Assembly: GCF_003076455.1 (NCBI RefSeq)
Contig: NZ_CP020918.1
Coordinates: 434,001-498,000, forward strand
Reading direction: 5' to 3'
Origin: Flavobacterium faecale
Lineage (GTDB): Bacteria > Bacteroidota > Bacteroidia > Flavobacteriales > Flavobacteriaceae
Length of the DNA: 64,000 bases
The first letter of the stretch is position 1; each line of letters begins with the position of its first letter. The notes beneath the pieces are model-generated. The model had not been told where the DNA came from and searched no databases. It saw only the letters and a list, made by a program, of their open reading frames with translations. Below, in pieces: positions 19,782-28,239 of the stretch. The translations under genes and the position numbers were made by a program.

Positions 19782-20154
19782 AACACTATTGTTTTATTAT
19801 TTAAATTCTTAACACCACATCCTACTATATAAAGGATAGCTATTTTTGTTGACCATTTACGATAAAACGCAAAGTTGTCGATAGTTCATACCTACATCGC
19901 TCATAATACATAAGACGCGAAGCACATTTTAAAACTACAAATTGTCAAAGGACAAAGTAGTGATTAAAAAAGTATGAACTCGCAAGATAATAAATTAAAC
20001 AATATCATAAAAAAAGCAAAAAACAGTTGGCTAAAAAATTAACATATGTATAAAAAGGCGATACAAATCACAAATAAACCTGACAAGAGAGAGTACATGA
20101 AAATAGACAATTGATTATCAGCTAAAACCATAAATAAAATAATCATTTAAGGTA
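19782..20154. other. Intergenic region between divergent LacI-type gene and rplM
   Basis: About 370 bases of AT-rich DNA that should hold the LacI-type gene's promoter. I see no open frame of note, no strong repeat and no convincing operator. Confidence 0.5.
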
Positions 20155-20185
20155 TTTGTATTTAAAATAATTAATTGTACTTTTG
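20155..20185 (+). promoter_or_regulatory. Promoter of the rplM-rpsI operon
   Basis: TTTG (20155-20158), a 19-base spacer and TACTTTTG (20178-20185) match the Bacteroidota consensus exactly. The transcript would begin with a small hairpin (CCCC/GGGG around TTTTAT, 20189-20202). Confidence 0.8.
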
Positions 20186-20231
20186 CAACCCCTTTTATGG
20201 GGATGGAATGTTTAATTAAAATTTATTTATT

Positions 20232-20687
20232 GTGAACGCATTAAGCTACAAGACAATTTCAGCAACAAAAGCCAACTCTACAAAAGAGTGGATTGTTGTG
20301 GATGCAGATGGTCATAACTTAGGACGTCTTGCTTCAAAAGTCGCTATGATTTTGAGAGGTAAGTACAAGCCAAGTTACACACCACACGTTGACTGTGGAG
20401 ATAACGTAATTGTTATCAACTCAGAAAAAATCAACCTTACAGGTAAAAAAATGGATGACAAAATTTACATGCGTCATACAGGTTACCCAGGAGGACAAAG
20501 AACTTTAACTGCTAAAGTATTGCAAGCAAAAAACCCTGCAACTTTGGTAGAAAAAGCAGTAAAAGGGATGTTACCTAAAAACAAATTAGGAGCTGAACTT
20601 TTCAGAAATTTAAATGTAGTTGTTGGAACTGAGCACAAACAAGGAGCTCAAAAACCAAGAACTGTTAACCTAAACGATCTTAAGTAA
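20232..20687 (+). CDS. rplM: Large-subunit ribosomal protein L13 (uL13)
   Basis: The 151-residue protein shows the L13 signatures EWIVVDADGHNLGRLASKVA, YKPSYTPHVDCGDNVIVIN, RHTGYPGG and KGMLPKNKLGAELFRNL. It starts at GTG 20232; no ATG fits the family length. The stop codon shares one base with the rpsI start (TAATG), the usual L13-S9 translational coupling. Confidence 0.97.
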   Translation: MNALSYKTISATKANSTKEWIVVDADGHNLGRLASKVAMILRGKYKPSYTPHVDCGDNVIVINSEKINLTGKKMDDKIYMRHTGYPGGQRTLTAKVLQAKNPATLVEKAVKGMLPKNKLGAELFRNLNVVVGTEHKQGAQKPRTVNLNDLK

Positions 20688-21073
20688 TGGGAGTTATTCA
20701 CAAAATCGGTAGAAGAAAAACCGCTGTTGCACGTGTTTATGTATCAGAAGGAACAGGAGTAATCACTGTAAACAAAAAAGAATTCGCAACTTACTTCCCT
20801 ACAGCTACTTTACAGTACAAAGTTTTGCAACCAATGTCTATGACAGAGAACGCTACAAACTTTGACGTAAAAGTAAACGTATACGGAGGTGGTTCAACTG
20901 GTCAAGCAGAAGCTGTAAGAATGGCATTGGCACGCGTTATGTGTGAAGTAAATGCAGAAAACAGAGCGATATTGAAACCAGAAGGTTTATTGACAAGAGA
21001 TCCAAGAATGGTTGAACGTAAGAAATTCGGTCAGAAGAAAGCTCGTAAGAGATTCCAATTCTCTAAACGTTAA
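20687..21073 (+). CDS. rpsI: Small-subunit ribosomal protein S9 (uS9)
   Basis: The 128-residue protein has the S9 features IGRRKTAVARVYVSEGTG, VYGGGSTGQAEAVRMALARV and the basic C-terminal tail ending in QFSKR, which reaches the P-site tRNA. Its ATG overlaps the rplM stop by one base. Confidence 0.97.
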   Translation: MGVIHKIGRRKTAVARVYVSEGTGVITVNKKEFATYFPTATLQYKVLQPMSMTENATNFDVKVNVYGGGSTGQAEAVRMALARVMCEVNAENRAILKPEGLLTRDPRMVERKKFGQKKARKRFQFSKR

Positions 21074-21241
21074 TATTGCCTGTCTTGTGCGATATGTACA
21101 AGACTTCGTTTATTTATTGAATTTAAAAACAATGTTGTTGTTGTCCCGTTGAGGCGGGAAATTAGTTTAGCATCTAAATGAAGCCAAAGGCCGAAAGCTA
21201 GAGGAACATTGCTAATCAACAGAACGTAAACTAAACAAAAA
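21074..21241 (+). promoter_or_regulatory. Structured leader upstream of rpsB (candidate r-protein autoregulatory RNA)
   Basis: The 168-base gap holds three separate stems. These are GTCTTGT/ACAAGAC (21082-21104), TCCCG/CGGGA (21144-21159), and an outer TTAGCA/TGCTAA pair (21167-21215) enclosing GCC-AAA-GGC (21183-21191). The last stem ends 26 bases before the rpsB ATG. S2-binding leaders upstream of rpsB are known in other bacteria; assignment here rests on position and structure only. Confidence 0.5.
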
Positions 21242-22030
21242 ATGTCAAACAAAGTAGAAGTAAAAGACTTACTAGAAGCAGGTGTTCATTTTGGACACAT
21301 GACTAGAAAATGGGATCCAAATATGGCTCCTTACATTTATATGGAACGTAATGGTATTCACATTATCAATCTATATAAAACTGCAGCAAAAATCGAAGAA
21401 GCTAGTGAAGCTATGAAAAAGATTGCTGCATCAGGTAGAAAAATATTATTTGTTGCTACCAAAAAACAAGCAAAAGACATCGTTGCTGAAAAAGCAAAAG
21501 CTGCAAACATGCCTTACATCACTGAAAGATGGCCTGGTGGAATGCTAACTAACTTCGTAACTATCCGTAAAGCTGTTAAAAAAATGGCTACTATTGATAA
21601 AATGAAGAAAGATGGTACATTCATGACCCTTTCTAAGAAAGAGCGTTTGCAAGTTGATCGTCTACGTGCTAAATTAGAGAAAAATTTAGGTTCAATCGCA
21701 GATATGTCTAGATTACCTGCTGCATTATTTGTAGTAGATATCAAAGCTGAACACATCGCAATAAAAGAAGCTCAAAAATTAAACATTCCAGTTTTTGCAA
21801 TGGTTGATACAAACTCTGACCCACGTGAGGTAGATTATGTTATTCCTGCAAATGATGATGCTTCTAAATCAATTGACAAAATTCTATCTTTAGTAACTGC
21901 TGCAGTTACAGAGGGACTTTCTGAAAGAGGTTCTGAAAAAGAAGGTGAAGTTGCTGACAAACCAGCTGCTGAAACTGTTGCACCAGCTGCTCCAGTTGCT
22001 GCTGCACCTGCAACTGAAACTAAAGAATAA
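21242..22030 (+). CDS. rpsB: Small-subunit ribosomal protein S2 (uS2)
   Basis: The 262-residue protein carries LLEAGVHFGHMTRKWDPNM, ILFVATKKQAKDIV, TERWPGGMLTNF and IPVFAMVDTNSDP, all typical of S2. The last 30 residues form an Ala/Pro/Glu-rich tail (PAAPVAAAPATETKE) absent from E. coli S2 but common in Flavobacteriia. It is followed by tsf, the classic rpsB-tsf pair. Confidence 0.97.
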   Translation: MSNKVEVKDLLEAGVHFGHMTRKWDPNMAPYIYMERNGIHIINLYKTAAKIEEASEAMKKIAASGRKILFVATKKQAKDIVAEKAKAANMPYITERWPGGMLTNFVTIRKAVKKMATIDKMKKDGTFMTLSKKERLQVDRLRAKLEKNLGSIADMSRLPAALFVVDIKAEHIAIKEAQKLNIPVFAMVDTNSDPREVDYVIPANDDASKSIDKILSLVTAAVTEGLSERGSEKEGEVADKPAAETVAPAAPVAAAPATETKE

Positions 22031-22043
22031 ATTAAATAGTATA

Positions 22044-22140
22044 TTCCAATACTAAAATTCCAAATTCCATATAAATAGTCAACTATAAATTGATGATTTA
22101 ATAAAATTGGAATTTGGGATTTTAAGATTGGAATTTCTTT
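22044..22140 (+). repeat. Long inverted repeat between rpsB and tsf
   Basis: Two 26-base arms (22044-22069 and 22108-22133) pair with three mismatches around a 38-base loop; the arms begin TTCCAAT and end ATTGGAA. T-rich sequence follows (TTTCTTTTTTTA). In RNA this is a very stable hairpin and could lower tsf transcription relative to rpsB or protect the rpsB message. Confidence 0.8.
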
Positions 22141-22177
22141 TTTTACATAAAAAAATAATCTCAAAACATACAAAGAT

Positions 22178-23140
22178 ATGGCAACAATAACTGCTGCAGA
22201 CGTAAACAAATTAAGACAAACTACAGGTGCTGGAATGATGGACTGCAAGAAGGCTTTAGTTGAAGCTGAAGGAGATTTCGATAAAGCTATTGAAAACCTT
22301 AGAAAAAAAGGACAAAAAGTTGCTGCTAATAGATCTGACCGTGAGTCTAGTGAAGGAGCTGCTGTTTCTTTTATCAATGCAGACAAAACTAAAGGCGCTA
22401 TTATTACTTTAAACTGTGAAACAGATTTCGTAGGTAAAAACGAAACTTTCGTAGCTTTAGCTAAAGAATTAGTTGAAAAAGCAATCAACTTCTCTTCTAA
22501 AGAAGACTTTTTAGCTTCAGAATTTAACGGAATGACTGTTGCTGAAAAACTAATTGAGCAAACTGGTGTTATCGGTGAAAAAATCGAAATCGGTGGTTTT
22601 GAAATATTAGAAGGTGCATATATTGGATCTTATGTTCACGTTAACAAAATTGCTGCTTTAACAGCAATCTCTACTCCAGTTGAGAATGGTGACATTTTGA
22701 CAAAAGATGTTTCTATGCAAGTAGCTTCTATGGGAGCTGATACATTATCTTACAAAGATTTCGATCCTGCTTTCGTTGCTTCAGAACTTGAAGCTCGTAT
22801 CGCTATTATCGAAAAAGAAAATGAAGAAGCAAAACGTTTAGGAAAAACATTGAAAAATGTACCTAAATATATTTCTTACTCTCAATTGACAGAAGAAGTA
22901 TTGAAACAAGCGGAAGAAGATGCTAAAGCTGAATTAAAAGCAGAAGGTAAACCAGAACAAATTTGGGATAAAATTGTTCCAGGTAAAGTACTACGTTTCA
23001 TCTCTGACAATACAACTTTAGATCAAGAGAAAGCTTTACTAGATCAAAACTTCATCAAAGATGATAGTAAAAAAGTAAGCGATCACGTAAAATCATTCAA
23101 CGTTGATATCACTGGTTTCAAAAGAGTATCTTTAGGATAG
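22178..23140 (+). CDS. tsf: Translation elongation factor Ts
   Basis: EF-Ts exchanges nucleotide on EF-Tu. The 320-residue protein has the N-terminal UBA-like domain with RQTTGAGMMDCKKAL and the core signature NCETDFVGKNETFV, plus two dimerisation-type repeats. It is longer than the E. coli protein by about 37 residues, as usual for this group. It is followed by a strong terminator, ending the rplM-rpsI-rpsB-tsf cluster. Confidence 0.97.
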   Translation: MATITAADVNKLRQTTGAGMMDCKKALVEAEGDFDKAIENLRKKGQKVAANRSDRESSEGAAVSFINADKTKGAIITLNCETDFVGKNETFVALAKELVEKAINFSSKEDFLASEFNGMTVAEKLIEQTGVIGEKIEIGGFEILEGAYIGSYVHVNKIAALTAISTPVENGDILTKDVSMQVASMGADTLSYKDFDPAFVASELEARIAIIEKENEEAKRLGKTLKNVPKYISYSQLTEEVLKQAEEDAKAELKAEGKPEQIWDKIVPGKVLRFISDNTTLDQEKALLDQNFIKDDSKKVSDHVKSFNVDITGFKRVSLG

Positions 23141-23164
23141 TCCTTTTTAAACAGAATAAAATTA

Positions 23165-23201
23165 AGTCCCATTAGCTCACACGCTAATGGGATTTTTTTT
23201 T
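23165..23201 (+). terminator. Terminator after tsf
   Basis: Arms CCCATTAGC and GCTAATGGG around a 6-nt loop, followed by nine Ts. Confidence 0.85.
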
Positions 23202-23632
23202 GCTCAAAAATATAGGGATACAAAATTCACACAAACCAATTAATGCATAATATATAACACTAAAGGAAATTGGGAAGTCCTCAATTTAACTAATACACCT
23301 ACTAACAAAAATTAAGTAAATACAGCAAGTTATGATGTAATGCAAATGATCAATAACAAAAAATAATCTTATCGTTAAAAGGTAAAAAAGAACTGCTTAA
23401 CGTAAGCCGTCTTCACAACGAAAACAAAGTTTAAGTCCCATCTGCTCAGGCTAATGGGATTTTTTTATTGTTTGATTTCTATTCATTATTACATAAAAAA
23501 GTGATTATATTTTGCCATATCAAGCCAAAAAAGTGCCGTTTATCTGAAATATAAAACCATTCAACAAGTAAATTTTTAAATGAAATAGTATTGTCTAATT
23601 TTACATCAACAAATAATTAAAACAATAACATT
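23202..23632. other. Intergenic region between tsf and a small secreted-protein gene
   Basis: No gene seen. It includes a second, degenerate copy of the tsf terminator (23434-23467, listed separately), with about 230 featureless AT-rich bases between the two copies. Confidence 0.5.
23434..23467 (+). terminator. Degenerate duplicate of the tsf terminator
   Basis: AAGTCCCATCTGCTCAGGC and CTAATGGGATTTTTTT repeat the preceding terminator with substitutions that shorten the stem to about 5 bp (CCCAT/ATGGG). It probably arose by duplication. Confidence 0.5.
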
Positions 23633-23845
23633 ATGAAAAGATTCTTAGTATTATTCGGATTAGTGTTAGCTGCACTTACAATTGCAAATAACACAAAAGC
23701 TCAAGAAAACAAGAAAATTGTTGTTAGCGAAAAAACAGTGGCGAATACCACAACTGTTCGTAATTCTGATAACAGTTTTACCTTCAGCCAAGCTCAAACA
23801 TTCCATGCTGGACTTACTAGAAGTCAGAATAAAATTGTTGATTAA
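23633..23845 (+). CDS. Small secreted protein of unknown function
   Basis: The 70-residue product has a clear Sec signal peptide (MKRFLVLFGLVLAALTIANN, cleavage expected after KAQ at about 24). A short mature part of 46 residues rich in Thr, Asn and Ser follows, with no cysteine. I do not recognise the family. It stands alone. Confidence 0.6.
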   Translation: MKRFLVLFGLVLAALTIANNTKAQENKKIVVSEKTVANTTTVRNSDNSFTFSQAQTFHAGLTRSQNKIVD

Positions 23846-24105
23846 CGCATAACATTACCTAAATTAGTGAAAAAGCACCAATGGTTTTAGTACATAACTC
23901 CATTCTTTTTTTCTCTCGCATTGTACTACACCAATGCAAATCAGACCCTTTGTGCAGGTATTCTAAATACCCCGCAAACCAAAAGTAAATTTATCCAAGC
24001 TGAATACCACAATAAGCTAAAACTTTACTTTTCACTTTTTAAGAACATACAAACCCTTTTTCTAAACTCTGTTTTTAGTATATTTGAATACTAAAGAGAG
24101 AAAGC

Positions 24106-24666
24106 ATGGAAGAAAAACAACGATGTAACTGGTGCTTGTCAAGTGACATATACAAGGAGTATCATGACAATGAATGGGGAAAACCTGTTTATGATGACGA
24201 AACTATTTTTGAATTTCTACTCCTTGAAACTTTTCAAGCGGGCTTGAGCTGGATTACGATCCTCAATAAAAGAGAAAATTTCAGGACTGCTTTTGACCAA
24301 TTCGATTACAAAAAAATAGCCTTGTATGATGATGAAAAAATCGCAGCTTTATTACAAGATGCGGGTATCATTCGAAACAAATTAAAAGTATATTCTGCTG
24401 TAACAAATGCACAAGCTTTTTTAAAAATACAAAAAGACTTTGGTACCTTCTCCAACTATATTTGGGGATTTGTATCAGGTATACCAATAATCAATAGTCC
24501 TCAAAGTTTAAAAGATGTTCCTGCCACTACTCCACTTTCAGATGCGATTAGTAAGGATCTCAAAAAAAGAAGATTTAAGTTCGTAGGCTCTACTGTTATG
24601 TATGCCTACATGCAAGCAACAGGCATGGTCAATGATCATGTAGCAAGTTGTTGGACTAGAAATTAG
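24106..24666 (+). CDS. tag: DNA-3-methyladenine glycosylase I
   Basis: Tag excises 3-methyladenine from alkylated DNA. The 186-residue protein shows the zinc-binding set CNWC (residues 7-10), the early His in YHDNEWG and the C-terminal NDHVASC, as well as ETFQAGLSWITILNKRENFR with the catalytic-pocket residues. Its last codons, AGA AAT TAG, begin a 24-bp sequence that recurs at 29389-29412 and may mark an integration site. Confidence 0.95.
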   Translation: MEEKQRCNWCLSSDIYKEYHDNEWGKPVYDDETIFEFLLLETFQAGLSWITILNKRENFRTAFDQFDYKKIALYDDEKIAALLQDAGIIRNKLKVYSAVTNAQAFLKIQKDFGTFSNYIWGFVSGIPIINSPQSLKDVPATTPLSDAISKDLKKRRFKFVGSTVMYAYMQATGMVNDHVASCWTRN

Positions 24667-24681
24667 ACCTCAATATTCAGT
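24658..24681 (+). repeat. Left copy of a 24-bp direct repeat flanking the accessory segment
   Basis: AGAAATTAGACCTCAAT followed by ATTCAGT; identical to 29389-29412 except one base. It contains the last two sense codons and the stop of tag. Confidence 0.7.
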
Positions 24682-24992
24682 TCTCAATCTATTACAAGCA
24701 GAAATAAGTTCAAAAGCTAGCGCGAGTTTATAACTCGTACCAATAAAGTTGTCCAAACTATTCAAATTAAAAAAAGCTACATTTTTATAATAAAGTGTAG
24801 CTTTTTGCTTAAAAAACAAATTGTTTAATTAGATTTGCTGTTGTTGCCAATTGTAGATGGTACAAACTAGGAAGAGTATGCAGCGCAATCGTAACAGAAA
24901 ACGTATTTTTTAAAAGAAAAACTAGGAAGAGTTAGTTTAATGGTTTGTTGCAAAAATTATCTTAATTGGAGTTAACCTAAAATTTTAAAATT
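24667..24992. other. Non-coding left flank of the accessory segment
   Basis: It holds the palindrome CGAGTTTATAACTCG (24723-24737) just after AGCTAGC, a REP-like sequence, then a terminator and two copies of the word ACTAGGAAGAGT (24867 and 24920 region). No gene is visible. Confidence 0.5.
24770..24807 (+). terminator. Terminator hairpin in the left flank
   Basis: Arms AAAAAGCTACA and TGTAGCTTTTT around a 15-nt loop; no intact gene lies just before it, so it may be a leftover of one. Confidence 0.65.
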
Positions 24993-25895
24993 ATGAAAAT
25001 TTATAATTATTTAGCAATTATAGTAGTTACTCTGTCTGTTTCCTGCAAAGACAATACGGCGCCAGTTGAAAAGAATACTGTTGTAAAATCAAATACTCCT
25101 GAAGTTAAAGTAGACACTTCTTATAAAAAGAACATTAGATTGTATGACCAATTTTATTATGGAATGGCTTCTGATGTTGCACAAAAATTAAACAATCAAG
25201 ATAGCACTCCAACTGTTAAGCTGAATTACAAAAACCAATCATTTGAATTAAAAAAGGATTTAAAATTTAATACTAATTTACTTCAATCAATTAAGTTATC
25301 TGGAGACAGTTATGATGGCACATCTATTCTAAATCTTTTTAAAGAAAAATATGGAGAACCCACAGTAGTTTTAAAAAAGATAAAGTCAGAAGAAAATGAA
25401 ATAATTGCTACTAAAATTCTACAATATTTAGATAATACCTATACTAAAATAAAATACGTTCCTCGTATTCACAAAGAAGTATCAAATGAAGAATTTCAAA
25501 AACATTTTGAACAACCTGAAATAATGAGTGGTAAAGAAGCTAGTAGAAAACTACACGTGGTACGATATGGAAGTGACCATTTCAGCAAAGTAATGAAAGA
25601 TATAACTAAAAATGAAACAATTGAACTTGATGTCGAAGTAGCTATTGAAAATAATTCTTTCTCTAAAAGCAAGAACTATGTGACATATACATGGAATGAA
25701 GGCAAGAAAGAAGTACAATTACATTTTTTGAAATCAGTGACCTTTTCAGGCAACAAAACATATCAAAGAATAACTCTAGATGGAGGTTTAAGTATAAATT
25801 TCAGTAATATGGATGACAAAATCAATACTTTAGAAGATAAAAAACCAGTTAATTCTATAAAGCAATTAGAAAAAAAATCATTTAAAGCTATTTAA
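24993..25895 (+). CDS. Lipoprotein of unknown function
   Basis: The 300-residue protein begins with a lipoprotein signal (MKIYNYLAIIVVTLSVSC), so Cys18 is the likely lipid-modified residue. The mature part is Lys/Asn/Ser-rich, with no motif I recognise. It contains a duplicated-looking pattern of short strands (IRLYDQFYYGMASDVAQKLN, GDSYDGTSILNLFKEKYGEPT) that resembles domains comparing a stored quantity with an update, but no function follows. It lies in the accessory segment and is more AT-rich than the surrounding core genes. Confidence 0.65.
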   Translation: MKIYNYLAIIVVTLSVSCKDNTAPVEKNTVVKSNTPEVKVDTSYKKNIRLYDQFYYGMASDVAQKLNNQDSTPTVKLNYKNQSFELKKDLKFNTNLLQSIKLSGDSYDGTSILNLFKEKYGEPTVVLKKIKSEENEIIATKILQYLDNTYTKIKYVPRIHKEVSNEEFQKHFEQPEIMSGKEASRKLHVVRYGSDHFSKVMKDITKNETIELDVEVAIENNSFSKSKNYVTYTWNEGKKEVQLHFLKSVTFSGNKTYQRITLDGGLSINFSNMDDKINTLEDKKPVNSIKQLEKKSFKAI

Positions 25896-25948
25896 TCCCT
25901 AACTCCGCATCTACTTTAGGTGGTCTATTTTTGATTTTTTAAATAACA

Positions 25949-26814
25949 ATACAGAATGATTGTGTTATCCCTGTATTTCCAAAGGACAACGAGAGAACTT
26001 TTGCTCATCAAGAGTTCATATAAATCGCTCAAAATGCCCTGTTGAACTTTTCCCAAATCAAAGGTTTGAGCAGCCTGAAATTCAAGTAAGCCATCAAATC
26101 AAAGGTAGAATACCTGATTCTACACATAAGAATGTTAAGGAATTACTAGACCATGACAAAACAAAGTACTTTGAAAAAATGGCTTTCATTGTTATAGTGT
26201 CTAGTGTTTTAGCTACGAGTAATGGCAATGAATTAGCCTTGAGACTTGGAGGGGTGAGAAGCTATAATTTAGAAAAGCTCTATAATAAGAAGTCATTTGA
26301 AAAGTTAAAGTTTTTCATTCTGTTTCAGAACAAGGTGTGTTGCATTCTTTGCGTATGGATTGATGACTTTACAGAGGAAATAAAAATAGCTTCTTAGCAA
26401 GAGTTACAAGACAAAATATTAAATTCAGTTCATAGCTACAATGTTGAAAAGCATTTATCATAGATGGAAGAATTAGCATGTCATTCCCTTTCAGAGCATC
26501 AATTTGCTCAATAAATTGGTAAAGCAAGGTTATACCAGCATTTACCAAAAAGTAAAAAGGCTTGTATTGCTAATGTGAATTTTACTGATGGTCATATCAA
26601 TACCATAGCAAGAGATTATTACGAAGATGCTAGTTTTAGCAGAGATGAACAGGGATACATCAACTTATGGGATGTGTACAACCTCTTCACTAAAGCTAAT
26701 AAAAGTAGTTACATAGATACTTTTCTTGACAGGAATGTGAATGCTTTTGATTTTGTCAAAGGCATTCAAAAGGCACTAATGGGTGATGAAAGTTACTGTT
26801 GGTTTTTGAGTTAA
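25949..26814 (+). pseudogene. Broken DUF3871 family gene
   Basis: Conceptual translation across frames gives one continuous DUF3871-like protein. One frame reads NDCVIPVFPKDNERTFAHQE and hits a stop near 26008. The next frame continues with RFEQPEIQVSHQIKGRIPD, KTKYFEKMAF, LALRLGGVRSYN and NKVCCILCVWIDD up to a TAG at 26395. The same frame then goes through two more stops (TAG, TAA; SEHQFAQ then GKARLYQ) to HINTIARDYYEDASFSRDEQ, NLFTKANKSSYIDTFLDR and a normal end. So there is a lost start, one frameshift and at least four stops. Intact DUF3871 genes are typically found on Bacteroidota mobile elements, supporting a decayed-element reading of this region. Confidence 0.85.
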
Positions 26815-26843
26815 AAATTGGAGCCTTAACCTATTGAGGCTCC

Positions 26844-27752
26844 TTAACTATTATTTGTATTTTCTATTTTTTTATTATCAAAACGAACATCAAAATTTAT
26901 TGTTAAAATGCCCTTTGCATCATATAAAAAGTATAGACTAAGCAATAATGTCATGATTATTAAGAACTTATAGATTTTTTTTAAGGTCTTTTTATTGTAA
27001 ATAGCTACAATACAAACTATACCAACAATACAAATTACAAAATACCATAGCGTCAGAACCAAAAATAAAATCTGCAATGCAACATAAAGCAGAGGTAGTG
27101 TAATTATAGCTACTACTAAGACCACAAATAAATTATCCGTGAATTTCACAACCTTAATATCATCCGAAAGGTGATGAAATATCATGAATGTTGATATACT
27201 TAAAAAAATAATTCCTGCTGTAAAAGATTGAATTACATGCGACTCTCTTACAAAGCTTGTATAAAAGAAATATAAAAATCCAACAATAATTACAACAAAG
27301 AATGCGATTCCAAAAAATGATGTTGTAAAATCTATCACTTTTTCTTTCAAACTTTTTTTAGGTAAATCTTCTTTTTGCAATTTACTTACAGTATTTACAT
27401 CTACTTCTTTTGGTTCAACATCAAACTGTTGTAAAGTTAAAATTATTGCATCAAAATCTATTTTAGAAATTCTGTTACTTCTAAACATAATGTCAATAGA
27501 GCCAACATCATTATACTCGTCAGTTATTGAAAGTTCATCATTTGTAATATAGTTAATCTTCCCATTCCATGGTAGAGTGTTGACATCACCATAATTAAAA
27601 ATTATCTCATCATCACCCCATATACTCCAATTTCCTTGAGCTTGACTGTTTGCATGAACCCAATAAATAGAAAGTGCACCATCGCTTTCAAATTTGTACT
27701 CAATTTTATCATTCTTCCAACATCCAACAATTTTTTCTTTATAGTCATTCAT
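26844..27752 (-). CDS. Membrane protein with N-terminal lipocalin-like domain, function unknown
   Basis: The 302-residue protein has two parts. Residues 1-105 look like a small beta-barrel or lipocalin-like sheet (GCWKNDKIEYKFESDGALSI, GNWSIWGDDEIIFNYGD, INYITNDELSI). After a linker, residues about 140-290 form five hydrophobic helices (FFGIAFFVVIIVGFLYFFY, VVLVVAIITLPLLYVALQ, VICIVGIVCIVAIY and others). I know no named family. The soluble domain precedes the helices and has no signal peptide, so it is probably cytoplasmic. It is an orphan in the accessory segment, convergent with the DUF3871 remnant. Confidence 0.65.
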   Translation of the reverse strand: MNDYKEKIVGCWKNDKIEYKFESDGALSIYWVHANSQAQGNWSIWGDDEIIFNYGDVNTLPWNGKINYITNDELSITDEYNDVGSIDIMFRSNRISKIDFDAIILTLQQFDVEPKEVDVNTVSKLQKEDLPKKSLKEKVIDFTTSFFGIAFFVVIIVGFLYFFYTSFVRESHVIQSFTAGIIFLSISTFMIFHHLSDDIKVVKFTDNLFVVLVVAIITLPLLYVALQILFLVLTLWYFVICIVGIVCIVAIYNKKTLKKIYKFLIIMTLLLSLYFLYDAKGILTINFDVRFDNKKIENTNNS

Positions 27753-28131
27753 CTTTTATAGTATTAATATACAATACAACATTGCCAATTCTTCAAGATC
27801 AGCTTAACTTTAAACAAGCAGTTTAAATAAAGGATTCAATTTCAATACGTTAAAAGTAGTAAAATCCACCATACTTTCATTTTTAACCTTAAATATTCTC
27901 TAAAAAGCACTACTTTTAACCCTATTATAAAATTTGACAAATATAAGTAGATGAAATATGGGAGTCTTTATGGACATGTGGAGTTTCTAACCCATTAACA
28001 GTTATTGAGCAGTTTACCTATATACTATTTGTACGCAGACTAGATAAAAACCAGTTGCTTCAAGAGAAAAATTTAAGCAAGAATTAATCGATTTTTTTAA
28101 GATAAAAATACCCATAAAGTTTTTAGTATAA
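27753..28131. other. Non-coding or decayed stretch in the accessory segment
   Basis: It holds an 11-bp inverted repeat (TTAAAAGTAGT at 27850-27860, ACTACTTTTAA at 27909-27919) and short coding-like fragments in changing frames around 27960-28130 that I cannot assign. No intact gene is visible. Confidence 0.45.
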
Positions 28132-28239
28132 ATGAGCGAATTAATGAAAATGCAATGGGGTGAGACAATTGATTTTCTGGTTTGCGATTTAAAATTAGCA
28201 ATGCAATGCAATAGCTATAAATTGATAATCATATTATGA
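28132..28239 (+). CDS. Possible 35-residue peptide or gene remnant overlapping the next gene
   Basis: ATG 28132 opens 35 codons (MSELMKMQWGETIDFLVCDL...) ending in TGA inside the sequence ATGA that also starts the following gene, the geometry of translational coupling. Upstream codons in the same frame read like protein (ELIDFFKIKIPIKFLV, then stop), so this may instead be the tail of a decayed larger gene. I do not recognise it. Confidence 0.35.
   Translation: MSELMKMQWGETIDFLVCDLKLAMQCNSYKLIIIL

Noticed and set aside
21835..22488. 217-codon minus-strand frame across rpsB-tsf
   Set aside because: It is antisense to two certain genes and spans the intergenic hairpin.
28014..28211. 65-codon minus-strand frame
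   Set aside because: It is antisense to the coding-like fragments on the plus strand and has no promoter or motif.
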